Assembly: GCF_051020955.1 (NCBI RefSeq)
Contig: NC_135013.1
Location: forward strand, 39,245,087 to 39,309,086
Length of the DNA stretch: 64,000 nucleotides
From: Megalopta genalis
Taxonomy: Eukaryota > Arthropoda > Insecta > Hymenoptera > Halictidae
Reading direction: 5' to 3'
Shown here: piece after piece, positions 12,091 through 23,184 of the stretch
Position numbering within the stretch: the first letter of the stretch is position 1
Layout of the letters: the number at the start of each line of letters is the position of its first letter
The notes under the pieces: generated by a model
The model's input: only the letters and a program-made list of their open reading frames with translations
Told to the model about the DNA's origin: nothing
Databases searched by the model: none
Program-made: the position numbers and the translations under genes

Positions 12091-12852
12091 CCGAGGAAAA
12101 GGAGGAAGGAGCGTCGACGAGGCGACAAGTGCTCGAGGGAGGCGCAGCTAAAGGCCGAGAAGGAGAGGCGGAAGGAGCCGGAGCAGGAGCAGGGGGCAGG
12201 CTCGTTCAGGTCGAAGTTAGAAGTCAGCAGGCTGGGAGGTCGGCTGAGTGAAGTGGTGGGTCCCGTCGTGGAGGAGGCCATCGAGCCAGGGGATGCGACT
12301 CCGCTGACGGGGCCCCCGAGGGAGTCCTCGGTTCCCCGAGCGCCCCCGCCACCCCCGCAACGCGTCACCACACCGAGACCGCCGAGACCTCCGCCCACTA
12401 CGTCTCAGCAGACACAGAAACCGGGTCATCAGGCCCTCGAGTCGACCTCGGACGGCCCGAATCCGGGTCACCAGGCCCAGAACCCCGGCCAGCAGCCGCA
12501 GAACCCGAGCCAGCCGGCTGCGAACCCGGGGCCCCAGCAGAACCCTGCTCAGCAGAGCCAGAATCCCGGCCAGCAGGCCGCGAACCCGGACCACCAGCCG
12601 AATCCGGGCCCGCAGGCCCAGAACCCTGGCCAGCCTACCCAAGGCGCCAGTCGGCAGAATCCTGCTCACCAAGCCACGCAGACTCAGGCTCAGGCTCATA
12701 CTCAGGCTCAGGCCCAACAGCAACAACCTGCGCTCCAGCACCAAGTGTCTCAGTCCCAAGCGCAACCGCAGCCGCAATCCCAGCCACAGCCAGCGCAGCA
12801 ACCACAACCACAACCACAACAACAACAATCGCAGGAACAACGTGCCGCCAGC
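12091..12852 (+). other. In-frame, ATG-less Pro/Gln-rich open stretch upstream of the Cdk5 activator start
   Basis: From the TGA at 12088-12090 to the ATG at 12853 there is no stop codon in the frame of the Cdk5 activator (254 codons), yet no ATG either. The translation is Pro/Gln-rich and contains a run of imperfect units of the type QNPGQQ between about 12421 and 12672. Several units differ at third codon positions, for example AAC CCC GGC against AAT CCG GGT. The conserved p35 N-terminus begins at MGTVLSL, so this is most simply a 5' leader. An upstream exon with an ATG, or a non-AUG start, could turn it into an N-terminal extension. Confidence 0.55.
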
Positions 12853-13299
12853 ATGGGCACCGTGTTGTCGTTGACTCCGTGCGACAAACGCGGATCGGTG
12901 TTCCCGCCAGCGGGTCACCAGCATCCCGCCGACTTCACGCTGAACAATTTTAATTACGAACAGCTGAACAATGCGAAGAACCGCGAGAACAAGAGCAGCG
13001 TCGCCGCGGTGGCGCCGGCGCCGCCCACCGGCCACCCGCCCACGAACAAGAACTCGTTGCAGAACAACAACATCAACCTGAACAACAACGACAACGCCCG
13101 GATCATATCCGAGAAGAACGCCCTCGAGAAGAACCTGAAGAAACACTCGTTGTTCATCAACGCCCTGTCGTGGAAGCGGTTCAGCACCTCCAACAACAAC
13201 AAGAAGAACCTCGACAACAACAACAAGAACACCGCCTTCAGGCAGCCGCTCGAAAACATACCCATCGTCGACAAAAACAAGAACATACAGACGCCCCAG
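12853..13299 (+). CDS. Cdk5alpha: Cdk5 activator p35-like protein, exon 1 (149 codons)
   Basis: This exon encodes the membrane-targeting N-terminal part of a p35-type regulatory subunit of cyclin-dependent kinase 5. The start MGTVLSLTP matches the family N-terminus, with Gly2 as the N-myristoylation site. The block LKKHSLFINALSWKRF at residues 95-110 corresponds to the conserved basic segment of vertebrate p35 (LKRHS...PWKR). The rest is Asn-rich low complexity. The ATG at 12853 was chosen because it gives this myristoylation motif and sits in a good context (CCAGCATGG). The exon ends CAG|GTGAGT in phase 0. Reading through would stop at 13518. p35 proteins lack kinase activity and activate Cdk5 by binding, mostly in neurons. 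Confidence 0.9.
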
Positions 13300-14445
13300 G
13301 TGAGTGACACGACGACGCGCCTCCTCCATTTTGCTTCGGACGGTGCGCGGCCAAACGATGCACCGATCTCTTATCGGACTCGCGACTGGATCCCTCGGCA
13401 TGTTCCTGCTTTCACGAATTGTTTTACGGAATCAAGGCAATTTTTGCTTTCGAGACATTCCTCGAACATGTTTCTGCTTGGGGTGCTGAGAACGCTTATG
13501 CTGCTTTCGAGTTGTTAAACAGAGAACTCGTTCCGGAGAAGAAACATGTTTGTGCTGGTCTCCTCCTTGGTTCTTTGAAATTGACATTGGCGATAAATTT
13601 GAACTTTACGCGCGGATCCGCGGTCCGATTCGCATCGCTCGTCTAGAAGCTTGCAGAGAACGAAGGTCGGCTAATTGTTAGTCGCAGACGTGGAATTAAC
13701 CAAGAAAGTTCGCGATGCTTCTAGGGTTTGCCGTCTATTAAACTGTGCACGCACACGCTGCATCGATTAAAGGCGAGCTTGTTTGACCCTCGTGCTCTGC
13801 TCAAACGTGGTTACAGCGAAGCGACTTTCCCTCGTTTTCATTTTACGTCTTGAAATACGGGATCGCGTGTAACCGGGCAGCGGATTTGCGCATTTTAGTG
13901 GAAGACGAAATCGTGAAACAGTCGTAGTTTCCAAGTGTTTTATACCGAAAAATCTGGAAACCGCAAAGGGGTAGAAAAGCTATTAGATTTTTGGGGAAAA
14001 GAAGATGTCTATCGCTCGAATCACCTGTCAGTTTCAAGCGGAACGATCAAATGTCTCGGCCGCTTAATAAAATGCCGAGCAGCCTGTCGAGTCTACCTTC
14101 GGCTTCCGCGTGCGGAACGAGTCTTGTTATTATCACGCGTGCACGCGGACTGCATAGTGGCCCATTTCCGTGCGGCGTCCGCTTCGTAGCCCCGAACAAG
14201 TGTCTTGGAAGTTCCGTGGGAGGCACGTCGAAGGTGCTTTGACCCCGAGCACACGATCGAAAGCGTATCGATCCTCTCGGCGTGTTTCCCACCGCGTTTT
14301 TCCAGGCACGTGCTGCGCTTACACCGTTCCCTTCCCACCCTCTTATCAGACGATTCCTATCGACCCGCGAATCTTCGTGGATTCGAGGAAACAAAACTCG
14401 CTTCGTAAAGTCGTAACGTTCGCTTTTCTTCTTTTCTCGGAACAG
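13300..14445 (+). other. Intron 1 of the Cdk5 activator
   Basis: GTGAGT at the 5' end and a pyrimidine-rich tract followed by GGAACAG at the 3' end define a 1,146 bp phase-0 intron. I see no repeat or embedded gene inside it. Confidence 0.85.
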
Positions 14446-14688
14446 ACGAAACCGCCGGCGTCGAACAACAACCATGCAACGCACAACCCGACGTGCGAGA
14501 AGCTCATGCAGAAGCCGTTACCTCCACTGTCCAGGAAAACTGTGATCCAAGCCTCGACCTCCGAATTGCTCAAGTGCCTCGGCGTCTACCTCCACAGGAA
14601 GTGCACCCGTTTAAGAGACTTCCGGGTGAACGACGCCGTCATGTGGCTGAAAGCCGTCGACAGGAATCTGGTGATTCAGGGCTGGCAG
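14446..14688 (+). CDS. Cdk5alpha: Cdk5 activator p35-like protein, exon 2 (81 codons)
   Basis: This exon carries the first half of the cyclin-box-like Cdk5-binding core. The segments [20 protein letters not shown] and WLKAVDRNLVIQGWQ match the signature of vertebrate p35 ([21 protein letters not shown] and WLRSVDRSLLLQGWQ). In the known Cdk5-p25 structure this region contacts the kinase. The acceptor is AACAG|ACG and the donor is CAG|GTGAGT, both phase 0. The short N-terminal part of the exon (residues 1-25) is the variable linker. Upstream frames are open but are intron. Confidence 0.95.
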
Positions 14689-15696
14689 GTGAGTCGATCC
14701 TGGATCCACGGCGTGACCTATAAACTTTCGTCGCGACACCGCGAAATGTCATTCCACTCGCGGCGCTCCGCTGAATGATACAACCAAAAAGGTTAGGAAG
14801 CCGATGCGGCGTAAACAAATTGTTTGTCAGAGTTCACGGCGGTGCGCGCTGCTACGGAGGCGGTGTTCTCTCGAAATGTTAACCGTCCACGGATTTCGGA
14901 CCAATCTTTTCAGACTCTTGACTCGCATGAAATTGAGATTCTGCTTCTCGAATCTTTCTATCGAACATCGTCGGTTCGTTAACGATTCAGAGCGTAGGAG
15001 TAAAACTAGGAACGAACGTTTCCGCGTGAAAGACTGAAAAAACGAGGAAGAGAAAACTCTGCGTTGCAGAAATTGAATCGATGACGCTTCTATCGATTCC
15101 AGCAAGAACTCGAGCAAAACGGTATTCCTAATAATGAAATTGAACTTTAATTGGACGTAACTTTTTATACGTCAGCCGGCATCGAGGTCAGGCCCGATGC
15201 GTTATATCGCCGGCTATAATATAACCGAACAAGTTTCAGCTGCGGTAGCCTGCGGTTTTGGTAACGAGACCGTGTTTGCTATAACGTCGTCGGTACGGTA
15301 GCTCTACCGTGGCATACTTTCCATTCAACGTGCGGCAAAACTGCGACCAAAAATCGTACATTCAACTTTCCCTAGGCCGTTTTAAAGAAGACACTTCGCT
15401 CTATAAAACGATCCTAGATGGGCCATCGTACGATTTTTCCTCATAAAATAGCAGCAATTCAAAGTTCCCCAAAATATTGGATCGTTCGGAAAGTTGTTTC
15501 GTTTCTCAAAAAAGAATTTCGTTTTGTAAGCTCGTTAAAGAAGCACGTGATTCAGCAAACGACGGGGCTTCCACGAGATAAGATTTTGAAAACACCAGAA
15601 AAATGTCGAAAGGTTTTTCTTTTATTTGAAACGTTAACAAATTTTATTTTATTTTCTTGTGAAAGTATACCTTTCACTCAAAGTCGAATGAAACGT

Positions 15697-15778
15697 TAAA
15701 TAAAAATTAAATAAAAATTAGATAAAAATTAAATAAAAATTAGATAAAAATTAAAAATTAAATTAAATTAAAGTAAAA
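15697..15778. repeat. AT-rich tandem repeat, unit about 10-11 bp
   Basis: The unit AAATAAAAATT / AGATAAAAATT is repeated about six times and then decays into AAATT repeats. It is simple-sequence DNA inside intron 2 with no visible function. Confidence 0.85.
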
Positions 15779-17021
15779 ATCGTACATCAAATACTGGGGG
15801 TCATCGCAAAATTGAAGCTTCAATCTTGAAGCATCGTGGATTCGGTGACGGGAACAATTTCCGAAAGTTTTCGGAGACCTTCGCTTGAAGGGACACGTCG
15901 CGCAAAGCTTGCTGGTCCCGTTCAAACAATCCCCTTGTACGACCGAAGGGAAACATTTGCGGTTGCCCTAGGTTCGCAGGCCGGTCTATCTATCTCCGGG
16001 CGGACCGGGCCGATAAACTTCGTCCAAACATTTTAGTGAGACCGTCGTCGGCCGATAGTACACGCTCGACGGTGTTCGAGTCCTGATACCGTGATGCCGC
16101 GATTACTAATAAATTGTTTGAGGAACGGTTGCCGCTCGAGGGACGAAGACCGGCGCTCGATATCGGGCCAATTAACGGCGACGCGATAATTAATATTTAT
16201 CCTTCGCGATGTAGCCGGTATCCGATTAAGGCTTATCACTCGAGCACCGTGATAGTAAGTTAATTAACGGCGGATTCGCTTTGTTGACGATCGAACCACC
16301 GCTTCGCGGCGAGCCGAGCCGAGCCGAGCAGCCGACGATGATGCCGCCGTCGTCGCCGCCGCCGCCGTAGCGCGCCGTCGCGATCATAACGTTGCATAAC
16401 GATCGAGCACGCCACGGGAAACAAAAGTTCGCCAGACCGTTCTAATTGAGAGCGTGCTTCCGCCGGCCCGGAAAAAATCGGCCCCGATCGTCGACGTCCA
16501 TTTCTGAGTCGGTGCACATCGGTCTAAAGTGGCGAGAGCCAGCCCACTCTTACTTGTTAGGCGAAACGAGATCCGCACGCGTCAGATCCCGAACACCCGG
16601 AGCACCCTCGACTACTCTCCTGGCGGACTCCTTTTCGCTCTATCGACGGTACAGACCCGGTAAAAAGCTCGCAGGAAAGGCTCAAGGAACATCGACTCCG
16701 TCGGAAAGTCCCGTCGCGTTTCTCGAAACTTCAACTTTCACTTTACTCTATTCGATTCTCCGGAGCATAACGCTGTAGATTCAATAGAGAAGTTTGTCAA
16801 AAGTTACTCAGGGAAATATGTTTATAGTTTCGGTGACTTGAATTCTGTTAATTGGACTTGCAGTCTACTGGGTACATTTCTCGTTGAACACAATGCCGTG
16901 GAATCTCGGAGGACTTCGATCCGAGCACTTTATCCGCCGATCTTCTGACAGTTCTTTTCAAGTCGAACAAAATTTCTTACAAAATTATTCGCATCCTTCT
17001 CGTCTGTAATCTGTCAAATTA

Positions 17022-17255
17022 TTAGGTCTACCGGAAAGTTCTGTCTGATAATGTCATTGCAAATTTCGATAGGTATGCACGTGTTCATTTGAGACATATA
17101 TTTGTGAAAAATGTTGCTCACAAATAGCCATCACGCTGGCAAGAGGTCATAAGTAACGACGGAAATTATATCGTACAATAAATATTACTAAATTTATGAA
17201 AAATCTATTATTTCCTTTCATTTCTTAAACGGACAGAACTTTCCGGTAGACCTAA
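17022..17255. mobile_element. Miniature mariner derivative (TTAGGTCTACC ends)
   Basis: The same inverted ends as the 4852-5414 element (TTAGGTCTACCGGAAAGTTC and its complement) enclose only 234 bp. The interior keeps a piece related to the transposase 3' end (the CATCACGCTGGCAAGAGGTCATAAGT region), so it derives from the same mariner by internal deletion. The left flank is TA. The right flank is TT, probably a mutated TA. Confidence 0.8.
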
Positions 17256-18371
17256 TTTGGATTAATCTGATATGCCAAGTTCTCTTGAAAACATTTAATA
17301 GAAAATTGTCGAGCTTCTCTTATGAATGAAGAGTAGAGCTTCCTTATTTTGGAGCTTCCTTAAGATTTGCTAAAAATCACGTTACACGGAACCCGTACCA
17401 ATCGGAGTAGCATTAAACGAGGTCATCCTGTAGCACGTATCTGAAACTCTAAAATTAAATAGCCAGGCGAAATGTCGATATCTCGCGCCTCTAGAAACGA
17501 AAGGAAGAAAACGAGAAACGCTGAAACTTCGATGTTTGCTAATCGGTTTTCGCGGGCAATTGTGAAACATGGATTACGGTAAGCCTCGCACACGGGTCGG
17601 AGAACACGCAGGATAAACATTGCAACTGGGTGAACGGTCGTAAACTCTTGGAGGTTAGTGTATCGTGTGCAGCCGCGACCCACGGGAATACTCGTAATGA
17701 GAGCCGCCGGGGGCACGTTAGTCACAATATGTCGCAAAGGGAATCAAGAGCCGGCACTACTTTTCGCGGAACGAGACACCGGGTTTCCATTTAGCATCCC
17801 ATATCCATATGGCACTCGGCAGAGCGATGAACCAGCCTCGGTCGAACGCACAGCACGGCAGTCTCTCTGCGGTGCATGTGCGCGGCCGCGAAGGACGCCA
17901 TCGATCAAGCGGTTTCCCTATGAGTCCGCTTCGATTTCGGGCGAATTTCGCGTTTATGCTAATGGGGTACTGTGCGACGGGATTGCGGCCTATGCAAATT
18001 TGATGGTCGCCGCTCCCCGCGTGGCTGCGATCGATCTACGCCGCCGAGCCGCGATTCTCCTTGGTCGCGGAAAGAAATGTCGGTCCCGGAGGCCGCTTTC
18101 CGGGTGAAGGTGAACACGGCGTTTTGCATTCGGTGCTCCCTGCGGAGGAATCACGCTGAGGCCGCAGAAAATTGTTCTTCTTAAGCACAGCGGCGGGCAA
18201 ACTTTCATTAACGCTACGGCCGCCGCGTCGTCGTTCGTGCACGGATCACGCTGATTTTTAACCAGGTCTTGAAAGTCGTCTCTATTGTAATATCTTCGAA
18301 CGAACTGAATGTTGGTAAATTTTTTTAGAATGTATAAGCGTCAAATGAATAGTTATCACGGTTTTTTTTTA

Positions 18372-19291
18372 CTACTGTGATCAAAAAGTAAGGTGAAATT
18401 GTCATTTAAAACTTCCGGGCATTAGGAAGGCAGGTAATTTTTTTTTCCTAGGTTGGTAGGACTGTCTGTAACATTTGCCAAGTGTCTGTTTGTCAAAAGG
18501 TTTAATTATCTCCGAGTTACACGTGTTTTTGTAAACAACCAAAAGTGAATTTTTCGATTTTTACAATGGGTGATTTTGTTGAGCAAAGAACTTGCATCAA
18601 ATTTTGTTTGCGGAACGAATATTCTTGTGCGGACACGTTGAAAATGTTACGGAAGGCCTTTGGTGATCAAACTATGGCACAAAAAAACGTTTATAAGTGG
18701 TACAACAAGTTCAAAGCGGGCCGAGAACGCGTTGAAGACGAACCGCGCTCTGGACGACCATCAACGTCTACCGACGAGGGCCACGTCCAAAAAACTCGAA
18801 GATTTGGTGCTTGAAAATCGTCGACTGACAATGAGAGACCTCGCTGATAGTGTTGGAATATCATTTGGCTCAGTCCAAACTATTTTGAAGGATGATTTGT
18901 GTCTCAAACGCGTCAAGTCTCGATTGGTGCCATGTCATACTGCATTGGTTCTTCGCGACTTTTTTGCCAAAAACTCGACTCATATCGTTCCGCAACCACC
19001 GTATTCGCCTGATTTGGCTCCGTGCGACTTCTGGTTATTCAGCAAACTCAAAAAGCCAATGCGGGGACGCCGTTTTGACAGGATTGAGGAGATAAAAACC
19101 GAATCGAAGAAGGTCTTGAAGGCTATACCGGAAAAAGACTATTCCGACTGTTTCGAGGACTGGAAAAAGCGTCGGAAACAGTGCGTTTTATCGGACGGGG
19201 ATTACTTTGAAGGGGATGAAATTGATTTGGAAGAATAAACAAAGAATTTACATTTTATAAACAAATTCACCTTACTTTTTGATCACAGTAG
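18372..19291 (+). mobile_element. mariner element, internally deleted (920 bp)
   Basis: The perfect inverted ends CTACTGTGATCAAAAAGTAA and their complement are flanked by TA on both sides (18370-18371 and 19292-19293). The interior encodes two transposase pieces. About 350-400 bp are missing relative to a standard mariner of roughly 1.3 kb. Intact ends and a clean target duplication suggest a fairly young copy that could have been mobilised only in trans. Confidence 0.92.
18566..19238 (+). pseudogene. mariner transposase, frameshifted and lacking the catalytic core
   Basis: The ATG at 18566 opens MGDFVEQRTCIKFCLRN, followed by the helix-turn-helix region (KNVYKWYNKFKAGRERVEDE, then RSGRPSTSTDE) typical of mariner transposases. 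The frame then shifts near 18785-18795: the first frame stops at 18814, while the homologous continuation (LVLENRRLTMRDLADSVGIS) is read in another frame to the stop at 19238. Between SRLVP and HTALVLRDFF the family normally has the segment with the first catalytic aspartate and the second aspartate region. Here the two blocks are directly fused, so the core is deleted. The C-terminal signature PPYSPDLAPCDFWLF is intact. The product cannot be catalytically active. Confidence 0.92.
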
Positions 19292-20220
19292 TAACTTTTT
19301 AGTTTCGGTTTCGTCACTTGACGCGTCAAAGGCTAGTCGACCGGCTGAAATCGTCACGTTCGTGAATTTCTTCCGGAAAAAAATTAGTGGAGCTTTTTCT
19401 CAATTGAGTTGCTCATTTGAAAGCGCATACATTGTACAATCAATAGCAATTTTTCTGTCGCGAAGTCTTAGAAAATGCCCGACTGGCAGTCTGTCTCTAA
19501 CGAGTCGTTTTATCAAACTCGCTGCGCAGGGTTTCATAAAGATTTTCTAGAAAAATCTTATCTAGATCTCCAGTTTAAACGTGTCTGGGCATTGTTTATG
19601 CTACAAAAATTACACCGTCGTATTTGAGGCAATCTATAGGAGTTGTTCTACGTCAGAAACATCGTGATAGATTTTACAGTAGAATCGCAATGAATTTTTG
19701 AGAACTGGGAAAGCGAAAGCGGGAAGGTGTTTCCTCGATCCTCGCACGAGAAACCAGTTAATTAAGGTCCCAGCTCGTTTCCATGTTTTATTGCCCACAG
19801 AAGGGTTAATGGAAAAGAGCAGATTATGCTCGAATGCTGGTCACAAAGGCAATCTATTGGTCGCCCGGGATCGCTTGTCGTTCCAATCGGTGTCTCTTTG
19901 TAGCTGTCAGACGAATCTTCCGGGGTGTGGGTGTCGCAGAACGGTGAAAAAAGTTTTGCTGGTGGGTCCTGACCTTATTCCTCAGCTGGAAGTTTCCGGG
20001 AAGCGGAACCTGGCACCTACCTCGCCCTCCTCAAACATTCACCGGCATTTACGTCATTCGAAATCCCTTGCGAAAGATGGCGTAATCCGGCGAATGTAAT
20101 AAATCCCTGGATTATGAGCGAGGGTTAGCAAGCCACATTCTCGTTAAAACAACGCGCTTCACGGTGAAAAACAAAATTCACTAGGATAGTTTCCCGATCT
20201 TCTAACAATTGCGCCCTTAA

Positions 20221-20502
20221 CCCTAGAAAGATAACCATATGACAACGTACGTAAAAGATAACCATACGCTTCAGAGGCGCATGCTTTTCTAAGGCGTCAA
20301 TTTTATACTAACAATGGATATTTATTTAAGTTAATCTAGTCATTTTAAAGGTTTGGCATTATTGTAAAAATAAAATGCATTTATATTATATTTTTTTATA
20401 TTTTAAGTAATTTTAAACTTAAATCACTAGACCTCTATGAAAAATTAACAAAAATCAACAGTCTTCGCAGGCGCCTCTGCGACGTAGGTTATCTTTCTCG
20501 GG
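20221..20502. mobile_element. piggyBac-type MITE
   Basis: The left end CCCTAGAAAGATAACC and the right end GGTTATCTTTCTCGGG are inverted copies and closely match the classic piggyBac terminal repeat (CCCTAGAAAGATA). TTAA lies on both sides (20217-20220 and 20503-20506), which is the piggyBac target site. The 282 bp interior is AT-rich and non-coding. Confidence 0.9.
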
Positions 20503-20711
20503 TTAAAGAAAATCGTAAACAGCTGACAATAATATCCAAGTGTACCGACACAGATTTTCGAACTGTAAGAAGTATGAAATATGGGAAGGGTTGTAATTTC
20601 CTAGAAGTTTCAACATCCTCAAGACATCATCCTCGACGTCTATATTACAAATGATCATGATCACTGATCTATTCCTCAGCAAGGAATAATTATCTAGGTT
20701 TTTCTGATCAA

Positions 20712-20915
20712 TAGACAGTGGATTTTATGCATTTACGACGAATATGAGAGCAGATCAAATTCGAAACGGTGAGCACATTTAAAGAATTTAACGACGCTAT
20801 CGCATTACGTTCGGCTCGTTGAAATGATTAAGAAGGGATGTAAATTGTTTGTCGCGTTCCTGCAACTTCGAATCAATGCAGACTATTTTTATTGCGCATA
20901 AAGATCCGTAGTCTA
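20712..20915. mobile_element. Family B MITE, copy 2
   Basis: The left end TAGACAGTGGATTTTATGC and the right end GCATAAAGATCCGTAGTCTA are inverted copies. Interior blocks such as AATTCGAAACGGTGA are shared with the copy at 28246. It has no coding capacity. Confidence 0.75.
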
Positions 20916-22634
20916 GTGATCAATTAACAGATACTCTCGATGCAGGTAGTAATGGCCGCACGAGGTCAGCCGAATGTTGTCGGCCGGCAGATGCCGCGAT
21001 TCGCGGGGATCCGAAAGCAGCTTCGATATTCGATATTCATGAAGAGGCCCGGTGCTCCCGTTTTGTTCTCTCGATTTATCCTCACCTTGACGAACACGCG
21101 AGTGCAGAACAATTCCCTGAAACGAAGCAGCAGCGCCAGCGAATTTATCGGCATTGTTTCAGCGACGCGAACTTTCGCGGCCATTTGATACACGCCACGC
21201 GGCTGGATCGTTGTTCCCGCGATTATCGCCGCGAATGACAGCCGGCCGCGATCCCTTTCGCAGTCCCTTTTCGCCACGAGGCCACGAAGGTCATTATCGA
21301 TCATCCGGTTTACCAGCCGCCGCACTCCTCGCCGCTGTTAACGCTTCGCGGAAGCGTTACGGATCCTGGAATCAAACTTTCGGCATTGAAAATTCATGGA
21401 ACCGCGACCACGCGTGATCGTTACACGTGTGGAATACATTTCGAACAAGTTCTCAGATCGCTATCAGTCACCGGAACTTCTTTAAGAATTCCGAGAACTG
21501 GGACAAGTATCCATTTCAGAACGATTGCACTTTCCGAAATTGGCGTACATTCGGTATATTTATCAGAAAAACTTTTCGCCGCATTTCTTTGGATATTCGA
21601 TGGCATGTTATGGAATTCCACATTTTGGAAGGAGGAAAACATTTTTTTTGTAGTACGAGAGGTTGTACGTTGCTCGTACAGATCTGCGAAAGTATTTTGG
21701 CGCGGCTCCAGCGAATCGAATTGCCTCGCTGCGCCGAGCGTCTTTCGATTCTCTGGAAATTGAAAAATCAAACGATTTCGAAAGTCGGAATGGAATTGCG
21801 GGCCGCCGGAGGTGGAGGTGCAAAATTGACGGAATGTCGCGACTTTCGGTGCGTCAGAATTCGATAACGTTCCCGGAACGAACGGCGATCGATCGAAAGC
21901 GCCCGAAGCTGAACCAACAATAGCCAAAATCCGAACAGGCTGGATCGCTGGAAAAGCTACGAACGCGGCAGAACCATTCCATCGGATGATCCCTCTGGGT
22001 CGCGGGGGGCCCTTCGTCGAGCGGCGATAAAGGAATTAAAAAATTCGTTAGGGTCCGAAAGAGCTTGAACTCGTTAGCAGTCGATTTTCTGGGCATAAAG
22101 ATAAGGGCTCGATTTGGGGGACAGTTTTATCGGCGCCGGATCCCTCTGCCTGTTATCTACGTGGGAAATCGTCGGTCGGCCAGCTCTACATTATCGTCGT
22201 GCAACATTCGAAATCAGTGTGTTTGCTCGTGATTTCTCCGACGCTGCTATTCTCGTCCAATCAAGGCGAAAAGTCTTGGCCGGCTCAGAAATCGAGGGGG
22301 TAAACAACGATTCTTGGAAAACCGATGATGAAAACATGATGATGCACGGTCGTTTGTGCGGCCGGTTAAAATTACTCGAGCGATTCGCTGGATCCCGCGG
22401 ATAGAGAGGAGAGGAGAGGACGACGCGCGGTAATTCGGAACGGTGAAAACGAGAACTAAATTCGTGCCCTGTTATTTATACGTTATTTATTATAGGAAGG
22501 ACGTAGCTATCGTATCTTGACCCTAGAATCCAATTCTGGTGTTAGTGCGTTGCTTGTAGAAGAAACAAAAAAGTTAGACTGCAGATCTTACAGATATGTG
22601 TACATATAAATCCTAATTTCCATAAATTGTTTCA

Positions 22635-23184
22635 TAGACAACGGATTTTACGCGTTTATGGTGAAAATGATCAAGTGCATAACTGTGAAGATATTAGAAG
22701 AATTTAAGTTATATTATTTTAAATCAATCATTGTTATATTATTCTTACATTATTACTGCGGATTTCTCGCATTTATGACAAAATTCAGTATATGTGACAC
22801 AAAAGTCTGACACAATTATCTAAATTTCATAATTTGATTACGTTATTTGTAACTCCTTAAAATTATTAAAAATGGAAACAAATGTTTATCTGGTTCCTGT
22901 TCTGGAAGACAAAATTGTGAAGACATTAGAAGAATTTAAGTTATATTATTTTAAATCAATCATTATTATATTATTCTTACATTATTACTGCGGATTTCTC
23001 GCATTTATGACAAAATTTAGCAAATGTGACACAAAAGTCTGACACAATTATCTAAATTTCATAATTTGATTACGTTATTTGTAACTCGTTAAAATTATTA
23101 AAAATGGAAACAAATGTTTATCTAGTTCCTGTTCTTTGCAACGAATAGGCCAAATTTTCATTTTGCATAAAGATCCACAGTCTA
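22635..23184. mobile_element. Family B MITE, copy 3, expanded by an internal tandem duplication
   Basis: The ends TAGACAACGGATTTTACGC and GCATAAAGATCCACAGTCTA mark a family B element that is much longer than usual (550 bp). The excess is explained by two nearly identical 232 bp units at about 22685-22916 and 22917-23143. Both contain TGCGGATTTCTCGCATTTATG, which is itself like the left end of the element, so the array may reflect nested insertion or unequal exchange. Confidence 0.75.

Noticed and set aside
12217..13401. Minus-strand open frame of 394 codons opposite exon 1
   Set aside because: It is the shadow of the Cdk5 activator exon and its Gln/Pro-rich leader. The Leu/Val/Arg composition is what the complement of CAG/CCG repeats encodes.
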